A stretch of DNA of 64,000 nt, from positions 1 through 64,000 of the forward strand of contig NZ_JAVYJB010000014.1 in the NCBI RefSeq assembly GCF_032490495.1. The letters are read 5' to 3'. Of this stretch, positions 48,880 to 57,735 are shown piece after piece (the stretch's first letter is position 1; the number at the start of each line of letters is the position of its first letter). A model generated the notes under the pieces. The model was not told where the DNA came from, did no database searches, and was given only the letters and a program-made list of their open reading frames with translations. The position numbers and the translations under genes were made by a program. The DNA is from Pilosibacter fragilis. Its GTDB lineage: Bacteria; Bacillota; Clostridia; Lachnospirales; Lachnospiraceae.

Positions 48880-49428
48880 ATGGCAAAAGTATACGCGTTT
48901 GTGGCAGACGGCATGGAAGAGGTAGAGTGCCTGGCTGTGTGTGATTGCTTGAGAAGAGCAAAGGTGGATGTGAAGCTTGTATCCATCATGGGAAGAAAGA
49001 TGGTGACAGGTTCCCATGGATTTAAGATCGAGGCGGACAGCCTGTTCGAGGAAATCACGGACGATGCTGACGTATTGTTCCTTCCGGGCGGACTTGCCGG
49101 AACGAACAATCTGAAGGCGCATGAGGGACTTGCAGAGATGTTAAAAGCCCATGCGGCAGCAGGAAAACGCCTGGCTGCGATCTGCGCGGCACCGAGTATC
49201 TTAGGGGAGCTTGGCCTCGTGAAAGGCCACCGCGCCACATGCTATCCGGGCTTTGAGACGAAGATGGAGGGCGCGGACTGCAGAGGTGACGGCATCATCA
49301 CAGACCGCCTGATCAGCACCGGGCGCGGTATGGGCTGGGCAATCGACCTTGGTTTAGAGCTTATCAAACTCCTGGTCAGCGAAGAAGAGGCTGAAAGGAT
49401 CAAGGCAGCGATCCAATACATAAAATAG
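48880..49428 (+). CDS. DJ-1/PfpI-family protein
   Basis: 182 residues, usual length for the family. KVYAFVADGMEEVECLAVCD with the conserved acidic pair, LFLPGGLAGTNNL, the nucleophile elbow AAICAAPSILGELG (Cys102) and TGRGMGWAIDLGLELIKLL. DJ-1-like proteins in bacteria act as stress chaperones, deglycase/glyoxalase-like enzymes or amidases; the activity is debated. It has its own ribosome site (AAAGGTGAGAA) 52 bases after DUF975 and a terminator of its own. Confidence 0.95.
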   Translation: MAKVYAFVADGMEEVECLAVCDCLRRAKVDVKLVSIMGRKMVTGSHGFKIEADSLFEEITDDADVLFLPGGLAGTNNLKAHEGLAEMLKAHAAAGKRLAAICAAPSILGELGLVKGHRATCYPGFETKMEGADCRGDGIITDRLISTGRGMGWAIDLGLELIKLLVSEEEAERIKAAIQYIK

Positions 49429-49469
49429 CCGTATGTTTGTGTAAATACAGGTATTCATCAGAAAGTTTT

Positions 49470-49501
49470 GGAATGCCCGGTGCACCAGGGCATTCCTTTT
49501 T
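49470..49501 (+). terminator. Terminator after the DJ-1-like gene
   Basis: GGAATGCCC (49470-49478) pairs with GGGCATTCC (49488-49496), followed by TTTTT. Confidence 0.93.
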
Positions 49502-49639
49502 GGCGCGGCAGGCCGCTGAAAGAATGTCAGGAACAGCAGATACGGCAGTCTGCGCCTGGAAAAAATTAAGGAAAACCGTAAAACCCCTGTGTTTTTCTGG
49601 AATTTTTACAATTTAGGTCTGGTCTTTTCAAACGTCTTA

Positions 49640-49648
49640 TGTTATAAT
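49640..49648 (+). promoter_or_regulatory. Extended -10 promoter of tig
   Basis: TG-T-TATAAT (49640-49648) is an extended -10 element; no good -35 lies upstream, as is allowed for this type. The transcript would have a leader of about 170 bases to 49823 with GC-rich stretches (for example GCGGGAAATTTCTATTCCCCGC spans 49770-49792 region) whose function is unknown. The rest of the gap 49429-49823 holds the terminator and AT-rich DNA. Confidence 0.6.
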
Positions 49649-49823
49649 TCCAAGCGGTGCTATGTGCGCGTGACGGAGAAGTGATGCCTGCGGGCGGATT
49701 TTTCGCTGAGCGGCGGTCATAATGCCGGAAAACGTGTAACGCCAAAAAGCGGCAGTTACGAGATTATACGGGCGGGAAATTTCTATTCCCCGCTATCGAT
49801 ATATTTAAGGAGGAACTCATAAA

Positions 49824-51113
49824 ATGAGCGTACAGGTGGAGAATTTAGAGAAGAATACGGCAAAACTTACAATCGAAGTGCCGGCAGAAAAGTTTGAGGA
49901 GGCTGTACAGCACTCCTATAATAAGAATAAGGGTAAATTCAATATCCCGGGCTTCAGAAAAGGAAAAGCTCCGTTCAACATGATCAAGAAAATGTACGGT
50001 GTTGGCGTATTCTACGAGGATGCTGTTGATGAAGTGATCGACGCAAGCTATCCGGACGCTGCAAAAGAGAGCGGTCTTGATATCGTCTCCCGTCCGTCTA
50101 TTTCCATTGAGGAGATCGAGGAAGGCAAAGCTTTCGTTTACACAGCAGTTGTAGCTGTTAAGCCGGAAGTTACTCTTGGCGAGTACAAGGGCGTAGAAGT
50201 CCAGAAGACAAAATCTGAGGTTACAGAGGAAGATATCGAGACAGAGATCAAGCGCGCAAGAGAGAAAAACTCCCGCCTCATCACTGTTGAGGACAGAGGT
50301 ATCGAGGATGGAGATCAGGTAACGATCGATTTCGACGGTTCCGTAGACGGAAAGAGATTTGAGGGCGGAAAGGCTGAGGATTATCCGCTTACGATCGGTT
50401 CCCACACATTTATCGATAACTTCGAGGAGCAGTTAATCGGTAAGACAACTGGCGAAGAGTGCGAAGTAAACGTAACATTCCCGGCTGAGTACCATGTAGA
50501 AGAGTTAAAGAACAAACCGGCTGTATTCAAAGTAAAAGTAAAAGAGATCCAGAGAAAAGAGCTTCCGGAAGCTAACGATGATTTCGCAAGCGAGGTATCT
50601 GATTTCGATACAATGGAAGAGTACAAGAAAGACCTTACAGAGAAGTTACAGGCTGAGAAGATTGAAGCAGCTAAGACAGCAGACGAGGACAAGGTCGTTG
50701 CTAAGGTGATTGAGAACGCAACAATGGAGATTCCGGATCAGATGGTTGAGGAGCAGGTAAACGGCATGGTGAACGACTATGCGCGCAGACTTGAGAGCCA
50801 GGGAATTTCCTTCAAGCAGTACGTTGAGATCACAGGCATGACAGCTGAGAAGATCGGCGAGCAGATGAAGCCGCAGGCGATCAAGAGAATCCAGACAAGA
50901 CTCGTTCTTGAGGCAGTTGTAAAGGCTGAGAACATCCAGGCTGACGACGCAGCGGTTGAAGAGCAGTTCGACAAGATGGCTGAGGACTTCAAGATGGATA
51001 AAGAACAGATCAAGGGTATGTTCGGCGAAGAGCAGATGGCACAGTTAAAGGAAGATCTTGCAGTTCAGAAAGCAATCGACTTCCTTGTAGCTGAGGCTAA
51101 GTTCGTTGACTAA
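49824..51113 (+). CDS. tig: Trigger factor (ribosome-associated chaperone)
   Basis: 429 residues. N-terminal ribosome-binding domain with FRKGKAPFNMIKKMYG-type signature (GFRKGK), a central FKBP-type peptidyl-prolyl isomerase domain at about 150-245 (GDQVTIDFDGSVDGKRFEGG, PLTIGSHTFIDNFEEQLIG) and a helical C-terminal chaperone domain. It folds nascent chains. The genes clpP, clpX and lon follow on the same strand, the conserved tig-clpPX order. Ribosome site AAGGAGGAACT. Confidence 0.98.
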   Translation: MSVQVENLEKNTAKLTIEVPAEKFEEAVQHSYNKNKGKFNIPGFRKGKAPFNMIKKMYGVGVFYEDAVDEVIDASYPDAAKESGLDIVSRPSISIEEIEEGKAFVYTAVVAVKPEVTLGEYKGVEVQKTKSEVTEEDIETEIKRAREKNSRLITVEDRGIEDGDQVTIDFDGSVDGKRFEGGKAEDYPLTIGSHTFIDNFEEQLIGKTTGEECEVNVTFPAEYHVEELKNKPAVFKVKVKEIQRKELPEANDDFASEVSDFDTMEEYKKDLTEKLQAEKIEAAKTADEDKVVAKVIENATMEIPDQMVEEQVNGMVNDYARRLESQGISFKQYVEITGMTAEKIGEQMKPQAIKRIQTRLVLEAVVKAENIQADDAAVEEQFDKMAEDFKMDKEQIKGMFGEEQMAQLKEDLAVQKAIDFLVAEAKFVD

Positions 51114-51326
51114 GTAAAGCAACATACTTTATGACTAATCTGCACGGAAAACATGGTGGGGAATGGTCCGACAGAGGAACAGAAACCACATACAGAGGGG
51201 GTTGCTGCGGAGAGTTTTTCTGCGGCAATCCCTAATCGGTTATACAGGGATAGTTCCAAAATATGTGGAAAAAGGTGGATTTCTGCCGGGCCGGTCCCAG
51301 ACACAGGCGACAGATTCACCGGAAAA
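51114..51326. other. Non-coding region after tig with one imperfect hairpin
   Basis: TTGCTGCGGAGA and TCTGCGGCAA (about 51202-51228) can pair with several wobbles around a T-rich loop, but there is no T tail, so it may be a weak terminator or processing site. I see nothing else until the palindromic repeat. Small open frames here overlap and lack ribosome sites. Confidence 0.4.
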
Positions 51327-51445
51327 GTTACTGTTCACGCCTTGCGCAAACAGTAACTGATTTTGCCGATGCTTCGCATTCCGAATCGGCAAAATCCACT
51401 ACCGCCACTGTATTGTACGGAATTTTCAGTTCAGAAAATTCCTAC
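51327..51445 (+). repeat. Palindromic intergenic repeat, copy 2 (plus orientation)
   Basis: About 119 bp matching copy 1 on the other strand. Two stems: GTTACTGTT...AACAGTAAC at the 5' end (51327-51357) and the perfect 12-bp GATTTTGCCGAT (51359-51370) with ATCGGCAAAATC (51385-51396). It lies in the clpP leader, 80 bases before its start, so it may be transcribed as part of that mRNA. Confidence 0.8.
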
Positions 51446-51523
51446 CCGTGTACAGTAACCCAGAAAATGCATAAAAAGGAATACTTTGGTAACAGATATA
51501 AAAGAAAAGATGGAGGAAAAAAT

Positions 51524-52105
51524 ATGAGCTTAGTACCTTACGTGCTTGAATCTACAAGCAGAGGAGAGCGTTCCTACGATATCTATTCCAGATTATTAAA
51601 AGACCGTATCATTTTCCTAGGAGAGGAAGTAAACGATGTGACAGCAAGCCTTGTTGTTGCACAGCTTCTTTTCCTGGAGTCCGAGGATCCGAATAAGGAC
51701 ATCAACCTTTACATCAACAGCCCGGGTGGTTCTGTAACGGCCGGTATGGCGATCTATGATACGATGAATTACATTAAATGTGACGTGTGCACCACCTGTA
51801 TCGGTATGGCTGCAAGTATGGGCGCGTTCCTTCTCTCCAGCGGCGCGAAGGGCAAACGCTTCGCACTTCCGAATGCTGAGGTTATGATCCATCAGCCGTC
51901 CGGTGGAGCCCAGGGACAGGCGACAGAGATCAAGATCGTTGCAGAGCAGATCTTAAAGACAAAAGAGAAGCTCAACAAGATCCTGGCTGCAAACACCGGA
52001 CAGCCACTCGACGTGATTGCCCGCGACACAGAGAGAGACAACTACATGACAGCCGAGGAAGCTGCCGCATACGGTCTGATCGACCGCGTGATCTCCGGCC
52101 ACTAG
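51524..52105 (+). CDS. clpP: ATP-dependent Clp protease proteolytic subunit
   Basis: 193 residues from ATG 51524 (ATGGAGGAAA upstream). Catalytic Ser98 in GMAASMGAFLL, His123 in MIHQPSGG and Asp172 in DTERDNYM. INSPGGSVTAGMAIYDTM is the typical handle region. Fourteen subunits form the barrel that degrades proteins fed by ClpX, encoded 75 bases downstream. The long leader before it contains a copy of the palindromic repeat. Confidence 0.98.
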   Translation: MSLVPYVLESTSRGERSYDIYSRLLKDRIIFLGEEVNDVTASLVVAQLLFLESEDPNKDINLYINSPGGSVTAGMAIYDTMNYIKCDVCTTCIGMAASMGAFLLSSGAKGKRFALPNAEVMIHQPSGGAQGQATEIKIVAEQILKTKEKLNKILAANTGQPLDVIARDTERDNYMTAEEAAAYGLIDRVISGH

Positions 52106-52180
52106 GACCGGACGGCGCGAAGGCGGAAAACAGTGCCGGAGCGCAGCGAGACATAAAGAATTTAGAATTGAGGTGCGAAC

Positions 52181-53482
52181 ATGCCAGTAAGACCAGAGGA
52201 AAAGATCAGATGTTCCTTCTGCGGAAAGAATCAGGATCAGGTCAGAAAAATGATCGCCGGTACCAACGGCGTCTATATCTGTGACGAGTGTATCGAACTC
52301 TGCAGTGAGATCCTTGAGGAAGAACTCGGAAACGAGGAGGAGGAGAGACCGGATTTCTCCGGAATCAACCTCTTAAAACCGAAGGAGATCAAAGAATTTC
52401 TGGACGACTATGTGATCGGACAGGATGAGGCGAAGAAAGTTCTTTCCGTGGCTGTTTACAATCATTATAAGAGAATCACATCGAAGATGGAAAGTGATGT
52501 TGATCTTCAGAAGAGCAACATCCTGATGCTCGGTCCGACCGGCTCCGGCAAAACTTATCTTGCGCAGACACTTGCGAAGCTTTTAGGTGTTCCGTTTGCA
52601 ATCGCAGATGCAACGACGCTGACTGAGGCCGGTTATGTCGGCGAGGACGTGGAGAACATCCTCTTAAAATTGATCCAGGCAGCAGATAATGATGTGAGCC
52701 GTGCGGAGTACGGTATTATTTACATCGATGAGATCGATAAGATCACAAAAAAATCCGAGAATGTGTCCATTACCCGTGATGTTTCCGGCGAGGGCGTCCA
52801 GCAGGCGCTGTTAAAGATCCTGGAAGGTACTGTTGCAAGCGTTCCGCCTCAGGGCGGCAGAAAGCATCCGCAGCAGGAGCTGATCCAGATCGATACGACA
52901 AACATCCTGTTCATCTGCGGAGGTGCTTTCGACGGTCTGGAGCGGATCATCGAGTCCAGACTGGAGACAAGTTCCATCGGTTTCGGCGCGAAGATCGTGG
53001 ATAAGAAAAATACGGATATCAGCAAGCTGTTAAAGCAGGCGATGCCGCAGGATCTCACGAAATTCGGCCTGATCCCGGAGTTTGTGGGAAGAGTTCCGGT
53101 TATGGTATCCTTAGACCTTCTGGATGAGGATTCCCTTGTGCGGATCCTCACAGAGCCGAAAAATGCCCTCGTAAAGCAGTACCAGAAGTTATTCGAACTG
53201 GATGATGTGAAGCTGGAGTTTACTCCGGATGCCGTCCACGAGATCGCCCATATGGCGGTTGAGAGAAAGACAGGCGCCAGAGGACTCCGCGCGATCATGG
53301 AATCCGTCATGATGGATACGATGTACGAGGTTCCGTCTGATTCCAATGTGGGAATCTGCACCGTGACGAAGGACGCGGTGGACGGAAAGGAAAAGCCGGA
53401 AGTCGTTTACCGCGACGTGACGGTGCCGAAAAAAGCATTGGCCGGAAGATCCAGAAAAGAGAGTAACGGGGAGATCGCGTAA
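52181..53482 (+). CDS. clpX: ATP-dependent Clp protease ATPase subunit ClpX
   Basis: 433 residues. N-terminal zinc domain with CSFC (11-14) and CDEC (34-37), AAA+ domain with Walker A GPTGSGKT (118-125), Walker B IIYIDEIDK, pore-loop region and sensor segments (GLIPEFVGRVPV). It contains the IGF-like loop for ClpP docking in the SSIGFGAKI stretch. Unfolds and feeds tagged substrates to ClpP, encoded just upstream. Confidence 0.98.
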   Translation: MPVRPEEKIRCSFCGKNQDQVRKMIAGTNGVYICDECIELCSEILEEELGNEEEERPDFSGINLLKPKEIKEFLDDYVIGQDEAKKVLSVAVYNHYKRITSKMESDVDLQKSNILMLGPTGSGKTYLAQTLAKLLGVPFAIADATTLTEAGYVGEDVENILLKLIQAADNDVSRAEYGIIYIDEIDKITKKSENVSITRDVSGEGVQQALLKILEGTVASVPPQGGRKHPQQELIQIDTTNILFICGGAFDGLERIIESRLETSSIGFGAKIVDKKNTDISKLLKQAMPQDLTKFGLIPEFVGRVPVMVSLDLLDEDSLVRILTEPKNALVKQYQKLFELDDVKLEFTPDAVHEIAHMAVERKTGARGLRAIMESVMMDTMYEVPSDSNVGICTVTKDAVDGKEKPEVVYRDVTVPKKALAGRSRKESNGEIA

Positions 53483-53544
53483 CGGACGGCGTTCCCGTAT
53501 GAGAAAAATTGTACCTGCAGGACCCGTATCCCGCAGATAAGAGG

Positions 53545-53580
53545 GGCTGCTGCGCACAGAAATGTCACGGCAGCCTTTTT
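53545..53580 (+). terminator. Terminator between clpX and lon
   Basis: GGCTGC (53545-53550) pairs with GCAGCC (53570-53575) and runs into TTTTT. It may be partial, since lon follows 75 bases later without an evident strong promoter. Confidence 0.7.
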
Positions 53581-53654
53581 ACACAACAGAATTTGCCCGT
53601 AACTGCTGACAGGCATCGGAAAGAAGCCGGGCAGTTGCGTTCATAGGAGAAATA

Positions 53655-55967
53655 ATGGAAGATAAGAAAATTACGATGCCGGCGGTGGCACTCCGCGGAC
53701 TCACGATCCTTCCGGGAATGGTACAGCATTTCGACATCAGCCGGGAAAAATCGATCCGCGCCATTGAGACAGCCATGATGGGAAACCAGAAGGTATATCT
53801 CGTGACCCAGCGTCATCCGGAGCAGGAAACACCTGCGGTCGCGGATCTGTACCAGATGGGAACGATCTCCCAGATCAAACAGCTCGTGAAAATGCCGGGC
53901 GGTATCATCCGTGTGATGGTGGAAGGCGAAAAGAGAGCGGCGCTTCTCACTCTGTTTGAGGAGGGACCGTATCTGGAAGCTGAGGTCGCGGAAGCGCCGA
54001 TGCAGGAAGAACAGCTTACCGACACTGTGAAGGAAGCCATGAGCCGGATCGTTAAGGAAAAATTAGAGGAATTCGGAAACGCGAATCCGAAGGCTGTGAA
54101 AGATTTTATCGGAAGTCTTCTTGTGATCACGGATCTGGAGCAGCTTCTGACCCAGACAGCAAATGAATTTCCGTGGGATTTTGCTGTGAAGCAGGAGATG
54201 CTGGAGTGTGATTACTGGAGCCATCTGTATGACCGGATCGTGTACTACCTGATGCGGGAACTCGAGATCCTTATGATCAAGCGGGATTATCAGGGAAAAG
54301 TGAAGGAGCACATCGATAAGAACCAGAGGGATTATATTTTAAGGGAAGAATTAAAAGTGATCCGTGAGGAACTGGGAGATGACAGCGGGACGGAAGATGC
54401 CGACGGATATATGGAACAGCTGGAAAAGCTGAACGCGGACAAGGAAACGAAGGAAAAGATCAAAAAAGAAATTCAGCGTTTCAAGGGTATGCCGGGAGGA
54501 AGTCAGGAGGCGAATGTTCTCCGTACCTATATCGAGACGGTGCTTGAGATGCCGTGGAAGAAGGTCTCAAGGGATAATCAGGATATCATTCACGCGAAAG
54601 AGATCCTGGAGGAGGATCATTATGGTCTGGAGAAGGTTAAGGACCGTGTACTGGAATTCCTTGCGGTCCGTGCCCTCACAAAGAAAGGCACAAGCCCGAT
54701 CCTCTGCCTTGTGGGACCGCCCGGAACAGGTAAGACCTCCATCGCGAGATCGGTTGCCCGCGCCCTCGGAAAGAAGTATGTCCGGATCAGCCTTGGCGGC
54801 ATTCACGACGAGGCGGAGATACGCGGACACAGAAAGACATACGTGGGAGCGATGCCGGGCCGTATCGCCGATGCAATGCGTCAGGCAGGCGTGTCAAACC
54901 CGTTAATGCTTTTAGATGAGATCGATAAGGTCTCTGCCGACTATCGGGGAGATGTCTCCTCAGCACTTTTGGAGGTCCTTGATGGGGAGCAGAACGTGAA
55001 GTTCCGCGACCACTATCTGGAGATCCCACTGGATCTCTCAGGCGTTCTCTTTATCGCGACGGCAAATGATGCGTCGACAATCCCGAGACCGCTCCTTGAC
55101 CGTATGGAGGTTATCGAGGTATCCAGCTATACAGAGAACGAGAAGTTCCATATCGCAAAGAAGTATCTCATTCCGAAACAGTTAGAGAGAAACGGCCTTA
55201 CGGAGGAGATGCTTTCCTTCAGCGATAAGGCATTGGAGAAGATCATCCACAACTATACGAGAGAGGCCGGTGTGAGAAATCTGGAGCGCCGGATCGGTGA
55301 GATCTGCAGAAAAGCGGCGAGGGAGTTTCTGGAAAAGAAGAAAAAAACTGTGCATATCACAGAGGGAAATCTTCAGAAGTATCTCGGAAAAGAGAAGATC
55401 ACCTTCGAAAATGCCAATGAGGAGGACGAGGTCGGAATCGTAAGAGGTCTTGCGTGGACAAGCGTCGGCGGCGACACACTTCAGATCGAAGTGAATGTAA
55501 TGCCGGGTGATGGAAAGCTTCAGATGACAGGACAGATGGGTGATGTCATGAAGGAATCCGCGCAGATCGCGCTGACTTACGTTCGTTCCGTGGCAGACCG
55601 GTACGGTGTGGAGAGCAGGTATTTTAAGGAACATGACCTGCATTTACATATCCCGGAGGGTGCCGTGCCGAAAGATGGTCCGTCTGCGGGCATTACGATG
55701 GCAACAGCCATGCTCTCCGCGGTGACCGGAAAGAAGGTTTGCGCAAGCGTTGCCATGACCGGTGAGATCACATTGAGAGGCCGGGTACTGCCGATCGGCG
55801 GTTTAAAGGAAAAGACATTGGCAGCAAGAATGGCACATATGAAGAAGGTTCTCGTGCCGGATAAGAACCGTCCGGATATGGCAGAGATCTCGAAGGAGAT
55901 CACGAAAGGCATGGAGATCGTGTTTGTGAAGACTATGGATGACGTAGTACGCGAGGCGTTCGTGTAA
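53655..55967 (+). CDS. lon: ATP-dependent protease La
   Basis: 770 residues. N-terminal substrate domain at about 1-200, coiled linker, AAA+ domain with Walker A GPPGTGKT (354-361) and Walker B LMLLDEIDK, then the serine-lysine protease domain with PKDGPSAG (Ser677) and the lysine of GGLKEK (about 718-720). Degrades misfolded and regulatory proteins. Ribosome site TAGGAGAAAT. Part of the tig-clpP-clpX-lon-ysxC string found in many Firmicutes. Confidence 0.98.
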   Translation: MEDKKITMPAVALRGLTILPGMVQHFDISREKSIRAIETAMMGNQKVYLVTQRHPEQETPAVADLYQMGTISQIKQLVKMPGGIIRVMVEGEKRAALLTLFEEGPYLEAEVAEAPMQEEQLTDTVKEAMSRIVKEKLEEFGNANPKAVKDFIGSLLVITDLEQLLTQTANEFPWDFAVKQEMLECDYWSHLYDRIVYYLMRELEILMIKRDYQGKVKEHIDKNQRDYILREELKVIREELGDDSGTEDADGYMEQLEKLNADKETKEKIKKEIQRFKGMPGGSQEANVLRTYIETVLEMPWKKVSRDNQDIIHAKEILEEDHYGLEKVKDRVLEFLAVRALTKKGTSPILCLVGPPGTGKTSIARSVARALGKKYVRISLGGIHDEAEIRGHRKTYVGAMPGRIADAMRQAGVSNPLMLLDEIDKVSADYRGDVSSALLEVLDGEQNVKFRDHYLEIPLDLSGVLFIATANDASTIPRPLLDRMEVIEVSSYTENEKFHIAKKYLIPKQLERNGLTEEMLSFSDKALEKIIHNYTREAGVRNLERRIGEICRKAAREFLEKKKKTVHITEGNLQKYLGKEKITFENANEEDEVGIVRGLAWTSVGGDTLQIEVNVMPGDGKLQMTGQMGDVMKESAQIALTYVRSVADRYGVESRYFKEHDLHLHIPEGAVPKDGPSAGITMATAMLSAVTGKKVCASVAMTGEITLRGRVLPIGGLKEKTLAARMAHMKKVLVPDKNRPDMAEISKEITKGMEIVFVKTMDDVVREAFV

Positions 55968-56196
55968 TGCGAGGCTACAAAGGTTGGCGGCTTTCTGACA
56001 GGTCCTGCCTGTTGGAGGGCTGTTGACTCTGGTATGTAAAAACAAGGGTAACGGTTCTGAGGGTCTGCGCATGTGCTGCGCCGACTGTAAGAAAGCATAG
56101 TTTGGCAGGCAGAAATCCCAGCGACAAAGTCATTCTGAAATGGATTTTTGCGTGTGACAAGGAAAGTGCTGAAGTGTTACATACAAGGAGAAATAT

Positions 56197-56877
56197 ATGG
56201 TAATCAGAAATGTGGAACTTGAGACCGTCTGCGGTGTGACGAGCACGCTGCCGGAGAACACGCTGCCGGAGTTCGCCTTCGCGGGAAAATCAAATGTGGG
56301 AAAATCTTCCCTGATCAACGCGCTCATGAACCGGAAGGCGCTGGCGAGAACGTCCTCCCAGCCGGGAAAGACCCAGACGATCAACTTTTATAATATCAAC
56401 GGAGCTCTCTACTATGTGGATCTCCCCGGCTACGGTTACGCGAAGGTCCCGCAGTCTGAGAAGATAAAATGGGGCAGGATGATCGAGAATTATCTCCACA
56501 AATCCCAGATGTTAAAGTGCGTTTTCCTTCTTGTGGACATCCGTCATGAGCCGTCCGCCAATGACAAGACCATGTACGACTGGGTCGTTTATAACGGATT
56601 CCGTCCGGTCATCATTGCCACAAAGCTCGACAAGATCAAGCGCAGCCAGATCCAGAAGCAGGTAAAACTCATCCGCACCGGTCTCGGCATGGAAAAACAG
56701 GATATCCTGATCCCGTTCTCCGCCGAGACAAAACAGGGCCGGGAGGACATCTGGAATCTTATTGACAAGATGGCAGCAGGAGAAGATCTTCTGACCGCCG
56801 AGGAGGAGATCCAGGCGGAGAAAGCTGCGGAGTGGGCGGCGAAGAAGGCGGCGAAAGAGGCGCAGCAGAACCTTTAA
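56197..56877 (+). CDS. ysxC: Ribosome-assembly GTPase YsxC/EngB
   Basis: 226 residues. G1 GKSNVGKS (30-37), G2/G3 region PGKTQTINFYNINGALYYVDLPGYGYAK split around DLPGYG, G4 TKLDK and a C-terminal Ala/Glu/Lys helix extension of about 25 residues. It helps the late stages of 50S subunit assembly. The lon-ysxC order is conserved. Ribosome site AAGGAGAAATAT. The stretch 55968-56196 before it shows no gene. Confidence 0.97.
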   Translation: MVIRNVELETVCGVTSTLPENTLPEFAFAGKSNVGKSSLINALMNRKALARTSSQPGKTQTINFYNINGALYYVDLPGYGYAKVPQSEKIKWGRMIENYLHKSQMLKCVFLLVDIRHEPSANDKTMYDWVVYNGFRPVIIATKLDKIKRSQIQKQVKLIRTGLGMEKQDILIPFSAETKQGREDIWNLIDKMAAGEDLLTAEEEIQAEKAAEWAAKKAAKEAQQNL

Positions 56878-56893
56878 ATTTTAGAAGTACTGA

Positions 56894-56939
56894 AAAACGG
56901 CATCCGCCGCAGAAATTTCCCTGCGGCAGGTGCCGTTTT
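56894..56939. terminator. Bidirectional terminator after ysxC
   Basis: AAAACGGCA (56894-56902) pairs with TGCCGTTTT (56931-56939) and the inner CCGCCGCAG with CTGCGGCAGG. A and T runs flank both sides, serving ysxC and the minus-strand DUF4364 gene. Confidence 0.85.
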
Positions 56940-56988
56940 CGCGTACAATTCAGAAAATTTGCCGGAGGCAGACTTCAAAACGCATATC

Positions 56989-57510
56989 TTAACCTTTCAT
57001 CAAGGTCTTCATCACATAAGCGTAGATATCCTGACTCCGCTCCTTCCAGTGGCTGGCCATAGTCTCAGCTTGATCCTTGTCGGGGACGGAGAGGTCGAAG
57101 CCGATGAGGACAGATTTGCCTTCCCGGACTTCACAGTGGACGATATAGTCCTGATTTGTGGATTTATAGAAATCGGAGATGACGCCGACCTCGTTTCTTA
57201 AGCGGAATTTGTTCTCCTTTAAGTAGCTGTCGATATCCTCGATGATCGCCGGGGAGATATTGTTTCCGAAGAAGGAGAGAGTGTCATCGCCCTCTTTGGT
57301 GATCTCATAGCGGGAGGAGTTGTGGGTGGATTCCATCCGGATCAGCCCTGCTTCTTTCAGTTCGTTTAACGCCTGCTGGAGCGTAAAGTATGTCGTATAT
57401 TCGTGATCCAGAAAGAAATCCGTGAGCTGGGAGTTTGTCAGCGGAAAATTGACGTGGTCCAGCATGTAGAGGATCATAAGTTTGTAGAGCGTGATCGGAT
57501 CAGATAACAT
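56989..57510 (-). CDS. DUF4364-family protein (winged-helix-like regulator)
   Basis: 173 residues. MLSDPITLYKLMILYMLDHV, then FPLTNSQLTDFFLDHEYTTY, LQQALNELKEAGLIRME and the turn NSSRYEITKEGDDTLSFF form a PadR/winged-helix-like N-terminal half; the C-terminal half ends with SWKERSQDIYAYVMK-type helix (here HWKERSQDIYAYVMK). DUF4364 is typical of Lachnospiraceae and not characterised. A DNA-binding role is inferred from fold. It is divergently arranged with the DUF5717 gene, 225 bases apart, and could control it. Confidence 0.9.
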   Translation of the reverse strand: MLSDPITLYKLMILYMLDHVNFPLTNSQLTDFFLDHEYTTYFTLQQALNELKEAGLIRMESTHNSSRYEITKEGDDTLSFFGNNISPAIIEDIDSYLKENKFRLRNEVGVISDFYKSTNQDYIVHCEVREGKSVLIGFDLSVPDKDQAETMASHWKERSQDIYAYVMKTLMKG

Positions 57511-57642
57511 ACGCAGGGGCTCCTTTGCGATATAATCGGTAGAACATGTTCTATTTTACAGGTTTCTCCTCATGGATTCAAGCCTTTTTTCTTCCATCAT
57601 ATGAAAAAGGTCGAAATTTGTAGTGAATTTGATCTGAAAATG

Positions 57643-57651
57643 TGCTATGAT
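57643..57651 (+). promoter_or_regulatory. Candidate extended -10 promoter of the DUF5717 operon
   Basis: TG-C-TATGAT (57643-57651), with no clear -35. It lies 85 bases before the gene and is the best match in the gap between the divergent genes. Confidence 0.4.
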
Positions 57652-57735
57652 GATACCACGAATATTTTACGAGACTGCAAAGCGCCTACCGTCTGGCAGT
57701 CAGGTATCGGATTATAAATATAAGGTGAAAAATAT

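Noticed and set aside
51160..51360. Three overlapping small open frames in the tig-clpP gap
   Set aside because: They overlap each other in different frames, lack ribosome sites and cover a hairpin and the palindromic repeat.
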